The notes: a model not told the origin generated them from the sequence alone. 27,098 nt of DNA from Pelagophyceae sp. CCMP2097 (GCA_026770575.1 MU657171.1:480688-507785); one strand, 5' to 3'; counted from the stretch's first letter, positions 9,209-18,576 are shown. Numbers and translations: made by a program.

Positions 9209-10880
9209 TTAGAGCCCCGCGTACTGGGTTGCTGCACGACTCCCCCACTGGCCCGTGGCGTGGAAGGCGGTGGCGGCCGCCGGGAGCGCGGCCTGGCGCC
9301 GCGCGCGCGCGTGCGCGGCCTCGAGGAGCGCGGCGCGGTGCCGCGCCGCGTCGGGCGTCGTCCGCCGGTCCCAGAGCTCGCGCAGCAGGCCGGCGCCGCG
9401 CGCCGCCCAGCGCGTCGACGAGGCGCCTGCGCGGCCGCCCGGCTCGGCGAGGGCCGCGTCGTCGTCGGCAAGCGCCGCCGCCGCTTCGTCGTCGGCGACG
9501 ATCCAGTCGTCGAGGCTGCCGTCGGACGAATAGTACGCCGAGCCGCGGTCCTCCGACGCCAGCGAAGCGTCTTCGTCGTCGTCCGAGTCGTCGCAGAGAT
9601 CCTCGTCGTGAAAATCGGCAATGGCGAGCACGACGGGCTTGGGCGCCGGCGTCTTGGTCGCCGACGGCCACCGCGGCGCAGGGGCGGGCCGCGGCGCGCG
9701 CCGCGGCGCCGGCGCCGCCGCAGTGTGCCGCGGCGCCGGCAGCGCGTTCCAGCAGTTGGCCGCGATGGGCCCGCGCGTGTCGCTCAGGTGGCGCGGCAGG
9801 TGCGCGAGGCTGTCCTGCGCCGCGGGGAAGATGCGCCGCTTCTTCGGTGGCGACGCCGCGGCCGTGGCGGCGTCGCAGGGGCCCGCGGGGTCGCCGCAGG
9901 GGGCGGCCGCCGTCCGCCGCCGCACGCCCGACGGCTGCCACGACGCCACGTGCCGCGCCGCGCCATCGGCGGCCACCGTCGTCGAGCCCCCTCGTCCGTC
10001 GCTGTCGCCGTCGCTGGAAGGAACGCCGCCGCACGCGTCGTCGTCGCGCGCGTCGTCGTCGCGCGCGTCGTCGTCGCACGCGCGTCCATCGAGAGAGAGG
10101 TGCGGCGCCGCGGGCTGCGTTTCCGGGGCGTGCCGCGCCGGCGCGTCGTCGTCGGTGGACGGCGCTTCGCCCGCGGCGCGGTACGATGAGAGCAGCGAGG
10201 CGAGCATGTCGCCGCTGCACGTCGAGACCCACGTGGAGAGCACCGCGCCGCCGTCGGCCGCGGCCGGCGGCGGCGCCAAGGCCGACGGCGACGCGGCGCG
10301 CTCGTTCTTCTTCACCGCCGACTTTGCCGTCGACTTGCCCTTGCGATGCTTCTTCGGCGGCGTCACCACCTTGGCCCCAGAGGGCGTTACCACCTTAGCC
10401 CCAGAGCGCCGCCCCGCGCGCGGCGGCGCCGAGGAAACCGCGGCTTTGCGGAAATAGGGCGACTCGGTCGACGCTTGGGGCGACGCCGCTTCCGGCGACG
10501 GCGGCTCGGACGACCTGCGAGGAGACGTGATTTTTGAAAGTCGTGCGATGCATGGCGCCCACTGACACTTGGCGGCGGCGCGTCACGACCTCGAGGTCGT
10601 CGATGGAGACCGGCTGCCACGCGAAGGCGTCGTCGGCCGCGGTCGGAGCGTCGTCGAGCGTCCTTTTTTTGAATTCACGCGTCTGCGCGGGGCCGGCGCG
10701 CAGGGCATTTTCCCGCGGCCCCGGCGGCGGCGTCTTTGCTGACCTCGTTGGCGCCTCGAGGGCAGTGTATTTCGCGATGACGCTCGGTCGCAGCGAGGCC
10801 CAGAGCGCATCAAAGCGCTCTTGCACCCTCTCGCCGTTTTCGCCGCGAAATTCGAGCGACGCGAGGTATCCCGTCGCCAT
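9209..10880 (-). CDS. Unrecognised Ala/Ser/acidic protein, probably nuclear
   Basis: A two-exon gene is inferred: 10880-10567 and 10514-9209, with a 52-nt intron (gtcagt...cag) that joins RRRQV to SSEPPSPEAA in frame, giving 539 aa. I do not recognise the family. Visible features: an N-terminal globular-looking stretch (YLASLEFRGENGERVQERFDALW), a Pro/Ala/Ser-rich middle, basic patches KKHRKGK and PPKKRR that look like nuclear localisation signals, three DDDAR/DDDAC repeats, an acidic block (DDSDDDEDAS...) and a C-terminal Arg/Ala helix region. A 24-bp DNA duplication gives SGAKVVTP twice. The ATG at 10880 was chosen because the upstream start is GTG only. The acidic and basic blocks suggest a chromatin or RNA-associated role, but that is a guess. 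Confidence 0.65.
10033..10083. repeat. 15-bp tandem repeat, three copies
   Basis: GCGCGTCGTCGTCGC-type units repeat three times with one change in the last, encoding on the minus strand the ACDDDARDDDARDDDAC stretch of the unrecognised acidic protein. Confidence 0.7.
10360..10407. repeat. 24-bp tandem duplication inside a coding exon
   Basis: Two adjacent 24-bp units (10360-10383 and 10384-10407) differ at three positions. On the minus strand they encode the eight residues SGAKVVTP twice within the unrecognised nuclear-looking protein. The unit length is a multiple of three, so the frame is kept. Confidence 0.8.
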
Positions 10881-11037
10881 ACCGCCGCGCGGCACCGGCG
10901 AATGAGCCGGCGGCGCGCGCGGGAACAGGCAAGGGTCAAGTTTTGAAATTGCGTGAGCCTTTCAAGTTCAGCGATTGAGAGGAAGTCTTTCTTTCAAGTG
11001 CGGGGGAAGCTCACGCGACGCGCGTCGGGGGTGGGCG
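10881..11037. promoter_or_regulatory. Divergent promoter region
   Basis: These 157 bp separate the start codons of the acidic protein (-) and the ABC transporter (+). The region is less GC-rich than the coding sequence around it (GTTTTGAAATTGCG, CTTTCTTTCAAG), as expected of a shared promoter. No defined element was recognised. Confidence 0.35.
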
Positions 11038-14000
11038 ATGTCGTCCCATCGGGTCAGTGCGATGGACTTGCTGCGGGCCCGCACGACGTCGGAGCAGGAG
11101 AACCAGCGGTGCGGCCCTGCCTCTGGAACCCACTCAAAGTCGGCGCTGCGCAACGCCCCTCGTCACTCCTTGGGTTCTGTCCTCTTGGATCAAGTGGTTT
11201 TCTTACCCCCTCCTCTGTAGGCAGATCAAGTTGATCTACGGCGGCGCTCTGGCATTCGTCCTCGCCGTCGACGTCGCCTGCGCCGCGGGGCTGTGCGTCG
11301 CGCACGCGGGCGCGTCGCCGGCGGCGCTGTGGCGCGCTGTGGCCCGCCTCGAGTGGCGCTTCAAGACGGAAGTCGTCGACCTGGCTCTCCTCGCGCTGCT
11401 GCGCGCGGCGCTCTTCCCGCTGCTCACGGCGCTCGCGATCCGCCTCGGCAAGCCGCGGCGCGCTGGCCCGCGGCGCGCGCCGACGGACTCAAGGCAGAGC
11501 ACGGACGCGTCGTACGTGCCCCTCGCCGACCTCGGCGACACCGGCGACGAAAACGTCGACGGCGGCGCGGCGGCGGCGTCGGCCGAGGCTTCTGACGCGG
11601 ACCAGCAGCGTGCGAAGCGAAGCGCCGCCGTGCGCAAGCACGCGGTTATGACGTCCATCTTCCTCGCGTCGACGGCGTGCCAAGTCTACGTCGGCGTGCG
11701 TTCTTCGCGGTGGCGAGGCGGCGCTGAGGCTTGTCTCCCCGCGAGGCGGCGAGGTGGCGCTGAGGCTCCGCCCTGTAGGTGAAGATCAATGTCTTTTCGT
11801 GGGGCGCGGACGTGACGCACCCCGCGGCGTGGCTCAAGCCTGTGCAGGTGGTGCTCATGTGCGTCAGCGTGCTGCTCATCAACGTGGCCGCCTTCCTGGC
11901 GCGCGAGCTGACGACGGAGCTGACGCGCCACGCGGGCCTCTTCCTGCCGCACGTCCACGCGCACCCGCTCGTCTTCGACGGGGCCATCTGCCGGCACTGG
12001 TGCGACCTCTGCTCGACGCCCATCCGCCACGGTGGCGCCTGGCGCTGCAAGCTCTGCGACTTTGACATGTGCATGCCTTGCGCCTCGCGCAAGGACGCGG
12101 CCACCGTCGGCGAGAACGTCCTGCGGTCCGACCGAGGCGCGCGCGTGGAACAGTCCGTCTCGTCAGCCGCGTACCTGCGGCGCGCGATCCTGCTCGCGGC
12201 CAACTCGCGCGGCCTGCTCTGGCTCGCCATGGCGCTCCTCGCGGCCAACTCGGGGATCGCGCTGCTCATGCCAAAGTACCAGGGCAAGATCATCGACCGC
12301 GTCGTGCGCCACGAGCGCGGCGCGTTCACCACGGCGGTCTCGACGTACCTTGCGCTGATGGTCCTCCAGGGCCTCTGCCGCGCAGGATACTCGGCCGCCT
12401 TTTCCGTCGTCTCGCGCACCATCTTGTACGAGGTGCGCACCGAGCTCTTCAAGGCCGTCGTGCGTCAAGACGTCGCCTTCTTCGACGGGACGACGAGCGG
12501 CCACCTCACTTCGAGGCTCACCAACGATGCGCAGACGATGATGGCCCCGATCGACTCGAGCCTGAGCTCGCTCCTCTACAACGTCATCATGCTCTTCGGC
12601 GGCGTCGTCATGTGCTTCACGACGTCAGTCTCCTGCTTTGCGCGCAATCCCCCGGGGCGACCGCCGGCGAAAGGCCGACGGTGGGACGCGCGTAGGTCGT
12701 ACACGCTTTCTATGCTGGCCTTTGTCGTCGTCGGGCCGATCATGTACTGCTGGGACTTGTACGGAAATTGGTCCAAGAACCTCTCTCGCAAGGTCCTCAG
12801 CGCCTGGGCAGAGGCCAACTCGGTGGCGACGGAGTGCCTGGCCCACGTCCGCACGGTAAAGTCGTTTGTCACGGAAGGCGCCGAGACGGCCAAGTACGAC
12901 GACGCGTGCGGCGAGGCGCTCCGGTGCGCTTCACGTCTTGTTGCGCAGCTGTGGCCGACGCGCGCCAGCAGGCTCGGCATCAAGGACTCTTTGGGCTTCG
13001 GCCTCACGTCGGCGCTCACGGGCTACCTCGACCTCGGCACGGGCGTGCTCATCCTGTGGTACGGCGGCCTCATCGTCCTCGGCGGCGAAGAGGGCCTGAC
13101 GATCGGCGAGCTCGTCACGTTCCAGCTCTACTGGAACATGATGAACTCGTCTTACCAGAACCTGCAGGGCCTCATCACGAGCTTTACTCGGTCCGCCGCC
13201 GCCGCGGAAAAGGTCTTCTCGCTCATCGACTCGCTGCCGGACATTTCCGCCGATTCCGGTGCGCACGTCGACGCCGAAGCCGTCAAGGGCGCGCTCGAGC
13301 TGCGCGAAGTCGACTTTTACTACGTGATGCGGCCAGACGCGCTCGTGCTCCGCAAACTCTCCCTGGCTATCGCGCCGCGGACGACGTGCGCGCTCGTGGG
13401 CCGGTCTGGCGGCGGCAAGTCGACGATCATATCGCTCTTGATGCGCTTCTACGACCCTCGAAGCGGCGCCGTTTTACTCGATGGCGTGGACGTGCGGTCG
13501 CTGCGCGTCAAGGACTACCGCGGGCTCTTCGGCGTCGTCGCGCAGGACACGCCCCTTTTCGCGCGGTCCGTCGCGGAGAATATTGCGTACGGCTCGGAAG
13601 GCGCCACCGCCGCGGAAATCGAGGCCGCGGCAAACGCCGCCTGCGCGCACGACTTCATCGCAGACATGAAGGACGGCTACGCGACGCGCGTCGGCGAGCG
13701 CGGCGGCCGCCTCTCCGGCGGCCAAAGGCAGCGCGTGGCCATCGCGCGCGTCTTCCTCCGCAGGCCCAAGCTCGTCCTCCTCGACGAGGCCACGTCGGCG
13801 CTCGACGAGGACTCGCAGGCGGCCGTGCAAAAGTCCCTCGACGCGCTCATCGCCCGCGGCGACTCGACAGTCGTCCTCGTCGCCCACCGCCTCTCGACGG
13901 TCATGGGCGCGGACCAGAGTCGCCGCCGGGGACCATGGGGACCGTACGGGATCCCAGACAGAGAGGACCCCATGGGCCGTATGGTATCCAACCGGCGACT

Positions 14001-14227
14001 TAGGCGCGGATCAGATTGCCGTCATCGACGCCGGCGCCGTCGTCGAGCGCGGCGACCACGACGCGCTCCTCGCGCAGGGCGGCGTCTACGCTTCGCTCGT
14101 CAAGCGGCAGCTCTCAAAGGCCGCTTCAACGCTCGATCAGACCAAAGAGGCCGACGGCGCCGAGCGCCGCGCGCAGGCAGACACCATCGACAAGCTCCTA
14201 GACGACATCTCAAAGGCGAAGAAGTAG
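11038..14227 (+). CDS. TAP/ABCB-like half ABC transporter with TMD0 and C1/ZZ-like zinc finger
   Basis: The spliced product (945 aa) is an ATP-driven exporter half-transporter. Inferred exons: 11038-11108, 11221-11695, 11779-12623, 12696-13918, 14004-14227; each join keeps frame. Order: about four extra N-terminal membrane segments (TMD0-like); a Cys finger at residues ~244-290 (HPL, CDLC, WRCKLC, DFDMCMPC); a type IV ABC membrane domain (PKYQGKIIDR, DVAFFD, LTSRLTNDA); then an ABC domain with Walker A GRSGGGKST, Q-loop VVAQDTPLF, signature LSGGQRQRVAIAR, Walker B LVLLDEATSALD and H-loop VAHRLSTV. The finger between TMD0 and core is not standard for ABCB proteins. Intron 4 (13919-14003) looks like an inserted element and leaves a duplicated ADQ in the protein. 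Exon 1 is the least certain. The substrate is unknown; TAP-like relatives export peptides. Confidence 0.9.
13919..14003 (+). mobile_element. Introner-like intron in the ABC transporter gene
   Basis: An 85-nt GT-AG intron whose ends form inverted repeats: AGTCGCCG at 13918-13925 and CGGCGACT at 13993-14000, with further imperfect pairing inwards (ACCATGGGG / CCCCATGG, CGTACGG / CCGTATGG). It is flanked by an imperfect 13-bp direct repeat, GGCGCGGACCAGA (13906-13918) and GGCGCGGATCAGA (14003-14015), like a target-site duplication. The donor sits inside the element and the acceptor AG at its junction with the right repeat. Removing it leaves ADQ-S-ADQIAVID, where relatives have a single ADQ. This matches the way introners make introns in Micromonas and Aureococcus. 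Confidence 0.7.
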
Positions 14228-14773
14228 GCCACGGCCGCTCCAAACGCCGCCGCGCAGGGCCGGGCGCGTGCAGCGGCGGACGCGCCAACGAGAACACGAG
14301 CTAAATTTTCAACGGGCCCGGGTATTCCTGGCGACGTGATCTCCGTGACAAAGCACCGGGCCCTCCGGCCTGGAAGCCTGACTTCGTTTCGAGATCTGAC
14401 GGGCCGCGCCGGGCTTCAAATCATGACTCGCGGCGACTCTGCGGCGACGCGGCGAAAGAAGATTCGGCGCCGCGGCCTCGGACGCGCAGCGCGGCGAATG
14501 GGCGCGCGGTGTCGGGTACCGGTCCACGAGCAGCGAGTTTCTTGGAGTTCCCATTTGTTGTCCGCTCAAATCTAATAAAATTTAAATCTTTCGATCCAAA
14601 TTTTTAAAACGTGATTTGCACGATCGTTAATCAAATATTTCACAAAAAAGTATGAGAATTTCTGGATTTTCAGATGCGAGCGGTTATAGAATTTTGACGC
14701 CCTCGCTCTCCCGCGCTTCTTTCACTGACTTCTATATCCTCGGTCCGTCTCCCGCGTCGCGCAGCCTAAGAAG
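14228..14773. other. Intergenic region with an AT-rich island
   Basis: No convincing gene. The first half is GC-rich. From about 14565 to 14660 the composition turns strongly AT-rich (TCTAATAAAATTTAAATC, then AAATTTTTAAAACGTG), an abrupt contrast with the rest. It includes AATAAA near 14574, which could serve as a polyadenylation signal for the ABC gene, although it is about 350 nt past the stop. The stretch just before 14774 should carry the promoter of the SET-domain gene. Confidence 0.5.
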
Positions 14774-16221
14774 ATGCGTCTCCTTCGTGCGCTGCGCTGC
14801 GCCGGCTTTTTGGCGCTGGCGCTGGCGGGGGGCGCTGCGGCGCAAAATTCGGCTGCGGGCGGGGCGCCCGTTGCGTCGACCGTGGGCGAGGCGGCGGTCG
14901 CGAAAGCCTCGCGCTGGTGGAGCGCGCTGCTGACGATGGTCACCGGCGCGCCCGACGACGCCGCCACCGCGGACGCCCCGGCGGGAGAAAATGGAGACGC
15001 ATACGTCTACGAAGACGGTGACGCCTACGGAGATGCGGACGTCTGGGAAGACGAGGACGCCTACGTCGCGGCCAGAGGCACCGCTGACACCTTCGACGAG
15101 ACCGCGGACATCGCCTCTGCCGGCGCCGGCGCAGACTTCGCCTCCACCAGCGGCGTCGCCGTCGACGTCAACGGCGTCGGCGCGGACGTCGCCTCTGCCG
15201 GCGCCAGCGCGCCCGTCGGCGCGGACATGGGCGAGGCGAACGTGGACGATGCGTCGAGCGACGCTCTGATCGCGTGGGTGCGCTCTTCCCCCGGCGGGTT
15301 CTTCCACGAGGCGCAGCGCGTGCAGCGGCCGGCGCGGGGCCCACGCGGCATCTTCGCCGTCGACGCTATCCCGTCGGGCACCGTGGTCACTCGCGTGCCG
15401 TGGGACCGTCTCGTCGCCGCCTCGGACGCGTGCGGCACGATCGCAAAGACGTTTGACGAGCTAAGCCGGGGCGCGGAATCGGCGTACGCGCCTTACATGG
15501 ACAACATCCGCGACTACGACCCGAGCCTCCCGTGCACGTGGCCGGCGGACGCTTTAGCGCTCGTGAAAGACCTGCCGCCGTACGACTGGATGCGGCACCT
15601 TTCGTGGTACACTTCGAGCTGCGGCGGGTCCGTCGACAACGCGTTGCAGGTGCGCGCCATGACGCTCCTCGTGGCGCGCACCTGCAGCGCGGGAGGCGGC
15701 ATCATCATGGCGCCGCTCTACGACTTGCTGAACCACCGCAACGGCAAAGAGCAAAATACGCTCGTCGATGTGACGTGGGGCGCCAGCTTCGCCGTCCGCA
15801 CGAGCCGCGACGTCGAAAAGGGCGAAGAGCTCTTATTCGCGTACAATTCCGGCACGCCTAGCCTCTTCCGCGACTACGGCTTCGTGGAGCCGTTCCCGCA
15901 GCGCTGGAACGCACTCCCCGGGAAGCACGACTTTGAGCTCTTCGAGACCGGCGAGGTCCAGTGGCACAGCGCACTGCCCGACCGCAACACGTTCCTCGTC
16001 GACGTGCGTCCCCACTCGTGCCCCGCGCCCCTGCGCCTTGATTGAGAACTGCACAAACGTAGGTCCAACCCGTCTTCGACGAGCTCGCCCGCAAGGTCGA
16101 CTTCACGCCGTCGAAGCAGGCTGACGATGCGCTGCAGTACCGCGCCGCGATGAAATCCGCGCTCGACCTCGCCATCGCGCGCACCACGTTCGCCGACGAG
16201 ACCGCGCGCACCGAACTCTGA
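14774..16221 (+). CDS. SET-domain protein methyltransferase (Rubisco LSMT/SETD6-like) with signal peptide
   Basis: The 462-residue spliced product should transfer methyl groups from S-adenosylmethionine to protein lysines. Exons are 14774-16003 and 16063-16221; the 59-nt intron starts gtgcgt and holds the stop of the unspliced frame. The SET core runs from about residue 190 (GIFAVDAIPSGTVV) through APLYDLLNHRNGKEQ (~314-328) to GEELLFAYN (~350) and LFRDYGFVEP, the split-SET arrangement of Rubisco large-subunit and SETD6-type enzymes. The C-terminal exon (PVFDELARKVDF...) fits the start of the substrate-binding helical domain but is short. A clear signal sequence (MRLLRALRCAGFLALALAGGAAAQ) begins the protein, followed by a ~130-residue Asp/Ala-rich repetitive spacer (EDGDAYGDADVWEDEDAYV). 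In a stramenopile such a leader could mean secretion or plastid import. Substrate unknown. Confidence 0.87.
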
Positions 16222-16385
16222 CGCGCCGCCGGACGAGCGCAAGGCGCCGACAGGGCGGAGGGTCCAGGTCCGACCCGAGACCCGCGATGACCCGAGGTAG
16301 GGTCCTGATACATGTAATCGAGGTCGGGTGCGGGTCCGAGATTATATGGGCCCGGGCGCGATGCGGGCGGGTGTACACGGCGCTC

Positions 16386-17691
16386 ATGTTCCAAATGGAA
16401 GGTGAAAGGTTTACGCAGATGGTGGCGAGCATGTTCCGTGGCGGCTCGACGGAACCGGACTACGAGGACTGCCTCGACAAGACCGCCGAGGCGGAGCCGC
16501 TGTCTCATCGGTTCGGCCCGAGCTCGAGCCCGAGGCTTTTAGGCCCGCCGACCCCGAGCCCGAGGCTGCTCGCGCCGCCGCCACCGCCCGCGGCGAAGCA
16601 CGGCATCTTGAGCCCGAGGAACACAGAGTTCAAAAAGGTCGCGGAAAAGGTCGAGACCGACGCACGCAAGAGCTCGTGGGGCCTCCCGGGCATGCGGGCC
16701 AAGCACGGCGATGGCGCCGAGGCGAAGACGACAAAGGCCGCCGCGGCGCCCAGCGACGGCCTGGTCCTCGCCCCGCCGCGGCGGAAGACTATCGCCGCGC
16801 CCGCGCCAGCGCCCGCCGCGCCCGCGGCAGCCGCGCCCGCGCCCGCACCGGCCGCGCCCACGCCGGCGGTGACCACGCGCGAGTCCTTGAATATTGTCGT
16901 CGTCGACATTGACGTCGTCTCGCCGCCGCCGGCCGCGCCCGCGCCGGCGGTGACCACGCACGAGTCCTTGAACATTGACGTCGTCGACATTGACGTCGTC
17001 TCGCCGCCGCCGGCCGTCGCCGCCGCCGGCCCCGCGGTCCGAGCGCCCCAAGCGGCCGAGAAGGTTGACGTCCCGCCCCTGCACATCTCCTTTGAGGGGA
17101 ACAAGGCGCCGGCTGCGGCGCCCGCCGTCGCATTCGCGCACGCGGCGGCGCAGCCCGCAAATCACGCCGCTCCCGCTCCCCGTGCTGCGGACAAGGAGAA
17201 CGGGGCTGCTGCGGACGTTGTCATGCTGCCGGTGGCGCGCAAGCGGACCAAGGCCGAGCAGCGGGAGCGGCGGCGCACGACGGACGACACCGACGGCATG
17301 GAGAAGCTGGTCCGGGTGCGCATCGGCGACGTGCAGGTGCCGCTGGCGCCGGCGTCGGCCCCGGCGGACGCAAAGGCGGCAGTCGAGGTGGCGCAGCTGA
17401 AGCAAAGGGTGGCGAGGCCGAGGCGACGGCCGGGTGATATACTAAAACGCTCATGATCACCCAAAGCTTTTGGCGAGGAGCAAATCGCCGGTGCGCGGCG
17501 CCGAGCGCGCGGTGTTGCTGCATCCGCCTCGCCATCCGCCTCGCCGCGCCGCGCGCCGCGCTCTCCCCTGCGTGCACTTTGCCCGCTGCGCCGCCTGCGC
17601 CGATCTCGCCGCAAACTGCCCCATCTGCCAGGCACCCTGGAGCAAGGTGCACGACTCCTCGGACCCGACGGCCGCGCAGGTGGTTTGGTAG
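16386..17691 (+). CDS. Low-complexity Ala/Pro protein with internal duplication and RING-like C-terminus
   Basis: I do not recognise a family for the body. The frame starts at ATG 16386 (MFQMEGERFTQMVASMF) and runs through Pro/Ala-rich sequence with a 27-residue tandem duplication (ESLNI..VDIDVVSPPP twice). It continues to a basic region (RKRTKAEQRERRR) and ends at 17456 if unspliced. A 58-nt intron (17409-17466, gtggcg...aaag, with TATACTAAAAC as a possible branch site) would join LKQR to LLARSKSPVRGAERAVLLHP. That would add CVHFARCAACADLAANCPICQAPW, which matches the second half of a RING finger (C-x-H-x3-C-x2-C, then C-x2-C). The first CxxC pair is not visible and about 13 residues intrude, so the RING may be incomplete or another splice is missed. 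Join inferred; 415 aa if correct. Confidence 0.5.
16861..17022. repeat. 81-bp tandem repeat, two copies
   Basis: Units 16861-16941 and 16942-17022 are nearly identical and encode the 27-residue duplication in the Ala/Pro-rich protein. The few differences include GTC to GAC and CGC to CAC codon changes. The in-frame length suggests a recent coding duplication. Confidence 0.85.
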
Positions 17692-17764
17692 AGAACGGAT
17701 AGATAACGATGATACGACCCGACAACGTCGAGGTGGCCGGGCGGGCGCGCGCGGCGGCGGCGGC

Positions 17765-18576
17765 TCATGTCACGGTGCGTGCGCCGCTCTCGAGCTCCGC
17801 CGCGTCGATGGCTCGGAGCGCGTCCATGAGCGATTCGGCGCCGGCGAAGCGCGCGCGTGAGACGACGACGTCGAGGGGCGCCGCGCGGAGGCGGCGCGTG
17901 AGGTTCGGGTACGTTTCCTCAAAGGGAAAGCGCGGCGGCAGCGCTGTCGGCACCCATTCGGCGTCGCCGGCGCGCTCGTAGACGGCCGCGTCGTAGATGG
18001 CCGCGCCGTGCTTGTTCGAGAGCGCGCAGAGCTTTTCGCCGACGCGCACGTCCTCGCGCTGGAGGAAGTCGTCGAGCGGCAGCGCGGACGGCGCGCCCGT
18101 CGACACCTGCGACGGCGGCTCCGGGGGCGTCGTCGGGGTGCCGCGCGGGCGCCCCCGAGTGCGGCTGCGCGGGGACTTACGACGCCGCCGTGGCTGGCGA
18201 CTGCGATGGCGGCGGCGCCGCGGCCGTCTGCGCGGATTGCAATGTCGTAGCCGCGGAGGTACGCGTAGCCGAGCGCCGGGTACCTGAGTCGCCGTATGGG
18301 ACCACACACGGGATCCCACGCCCCCCACGGGATTGGTTCCATGCCATGATCAAAGAGCGACGCCGCGGGGCACGCGTCCGCGAAGCGGCGGTGGAGGCCC
18401 GCGTCGTTTGCTGGCTCGAACTCGCAGGCGGCCAGGTCGCCGCAGATGAACGCCGGCTCGGGCGCGCCCGCGGTTCTGCGCGGCCGCGGCGCCGAAACGC
18501 CGCGCATCTGCTTGTGCACGTTGCGCGGGCTGTACTCGTACTCGGCGCAGTCCAGGCCTTCGACCTCCATGAGCAT
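17765..18576 (-). CDS. Unrecognised protein with a 45-nt introner-related segment
   Basis: I do not recognise the family. Exons on the minus strand are inferred as 18576-18181 and 18106-17765. Their 74-nt intron has a textbook donor (gtaagt at 18180-18175) and joins VASHGGV to VSTGAPSALPLDDFL in frame (245 aa). A 45-nt in-frame segment at 18284-18328 begins gt, ends cag and resembles the introner of the ABC gene. If it too is spliced out, MEPIP joins YPALGYAYLRGYD (230 aa). Globular-looking blocks are EVEGLDCAEYEYSPRNVHKQM, FICGDLAACEFEP, YPALGYAYLRGYDIAIRADG and EKLCALSNKHGAAIYDAAVYERAGDAEWV. There is no signal peptide or membrane segment. The order of blocks suggests a soluble enzyme, but no catalytic motif was recognised. 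Confidence 0.65.
18284..18328 (-). mobile_element. Second introner-related segment
   Basis: On the minus strand this 45-nt stretch runs gtgggggg...cggcgactcag. Its 3' end CGGCGACTCAG matches the ABC intron's CGGCGACTTAG. On the plus strand GAGTCGCCG..GGGACCA...CGGGATCCCA lines up with the ABC element's GAGTCGCCG..GGGGACCA...CGGGATCCCA. Being 45 nt with no in-frame stop it could be either spliced or translated. Its left end lacks a clear inverted repeat, and no target-site duplication is obvious, so it may be a decayed copy. Confidence 0.5.

Noticed and set aside
8380..10398. 672-codon plus-strand frame across the GTPase end and the acidic gene
   Set aside because: Almost pure Arg/Ala/Pro shadow sequence that crosses two convergent genes with better evidence.
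10380..10410. 24-bp duplication read as creating splice sites for a tiny intron
   Set aside because: The 52-nt intron at 10515-10566 already joins the frames, and the duplication is in frame as coding sequence.
10780..10870. HMG-box-like helix (RFDALWASLRPSVIAKYTALEA) in the acidic protein
   Set aside because: Only one helix resembles the family and the remaining helices and aromatic positions are missing.
11185..11235. GATCAAGT direct repeat (11189 and 11224) as a target-site duplication flanking an introner
   Set aside because: Only about 27 bp lie between the copies, without inverted repeats; the inferred 112-nt intron (11109-11220) explains the acceptor there.
12910..12955. Possible 25-nt intron in the ABC gene (gtgcgcttc...gcgcag)
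   Set aside because: Far too short, and removing it would break the frame that continues into the conserved membrane domain.
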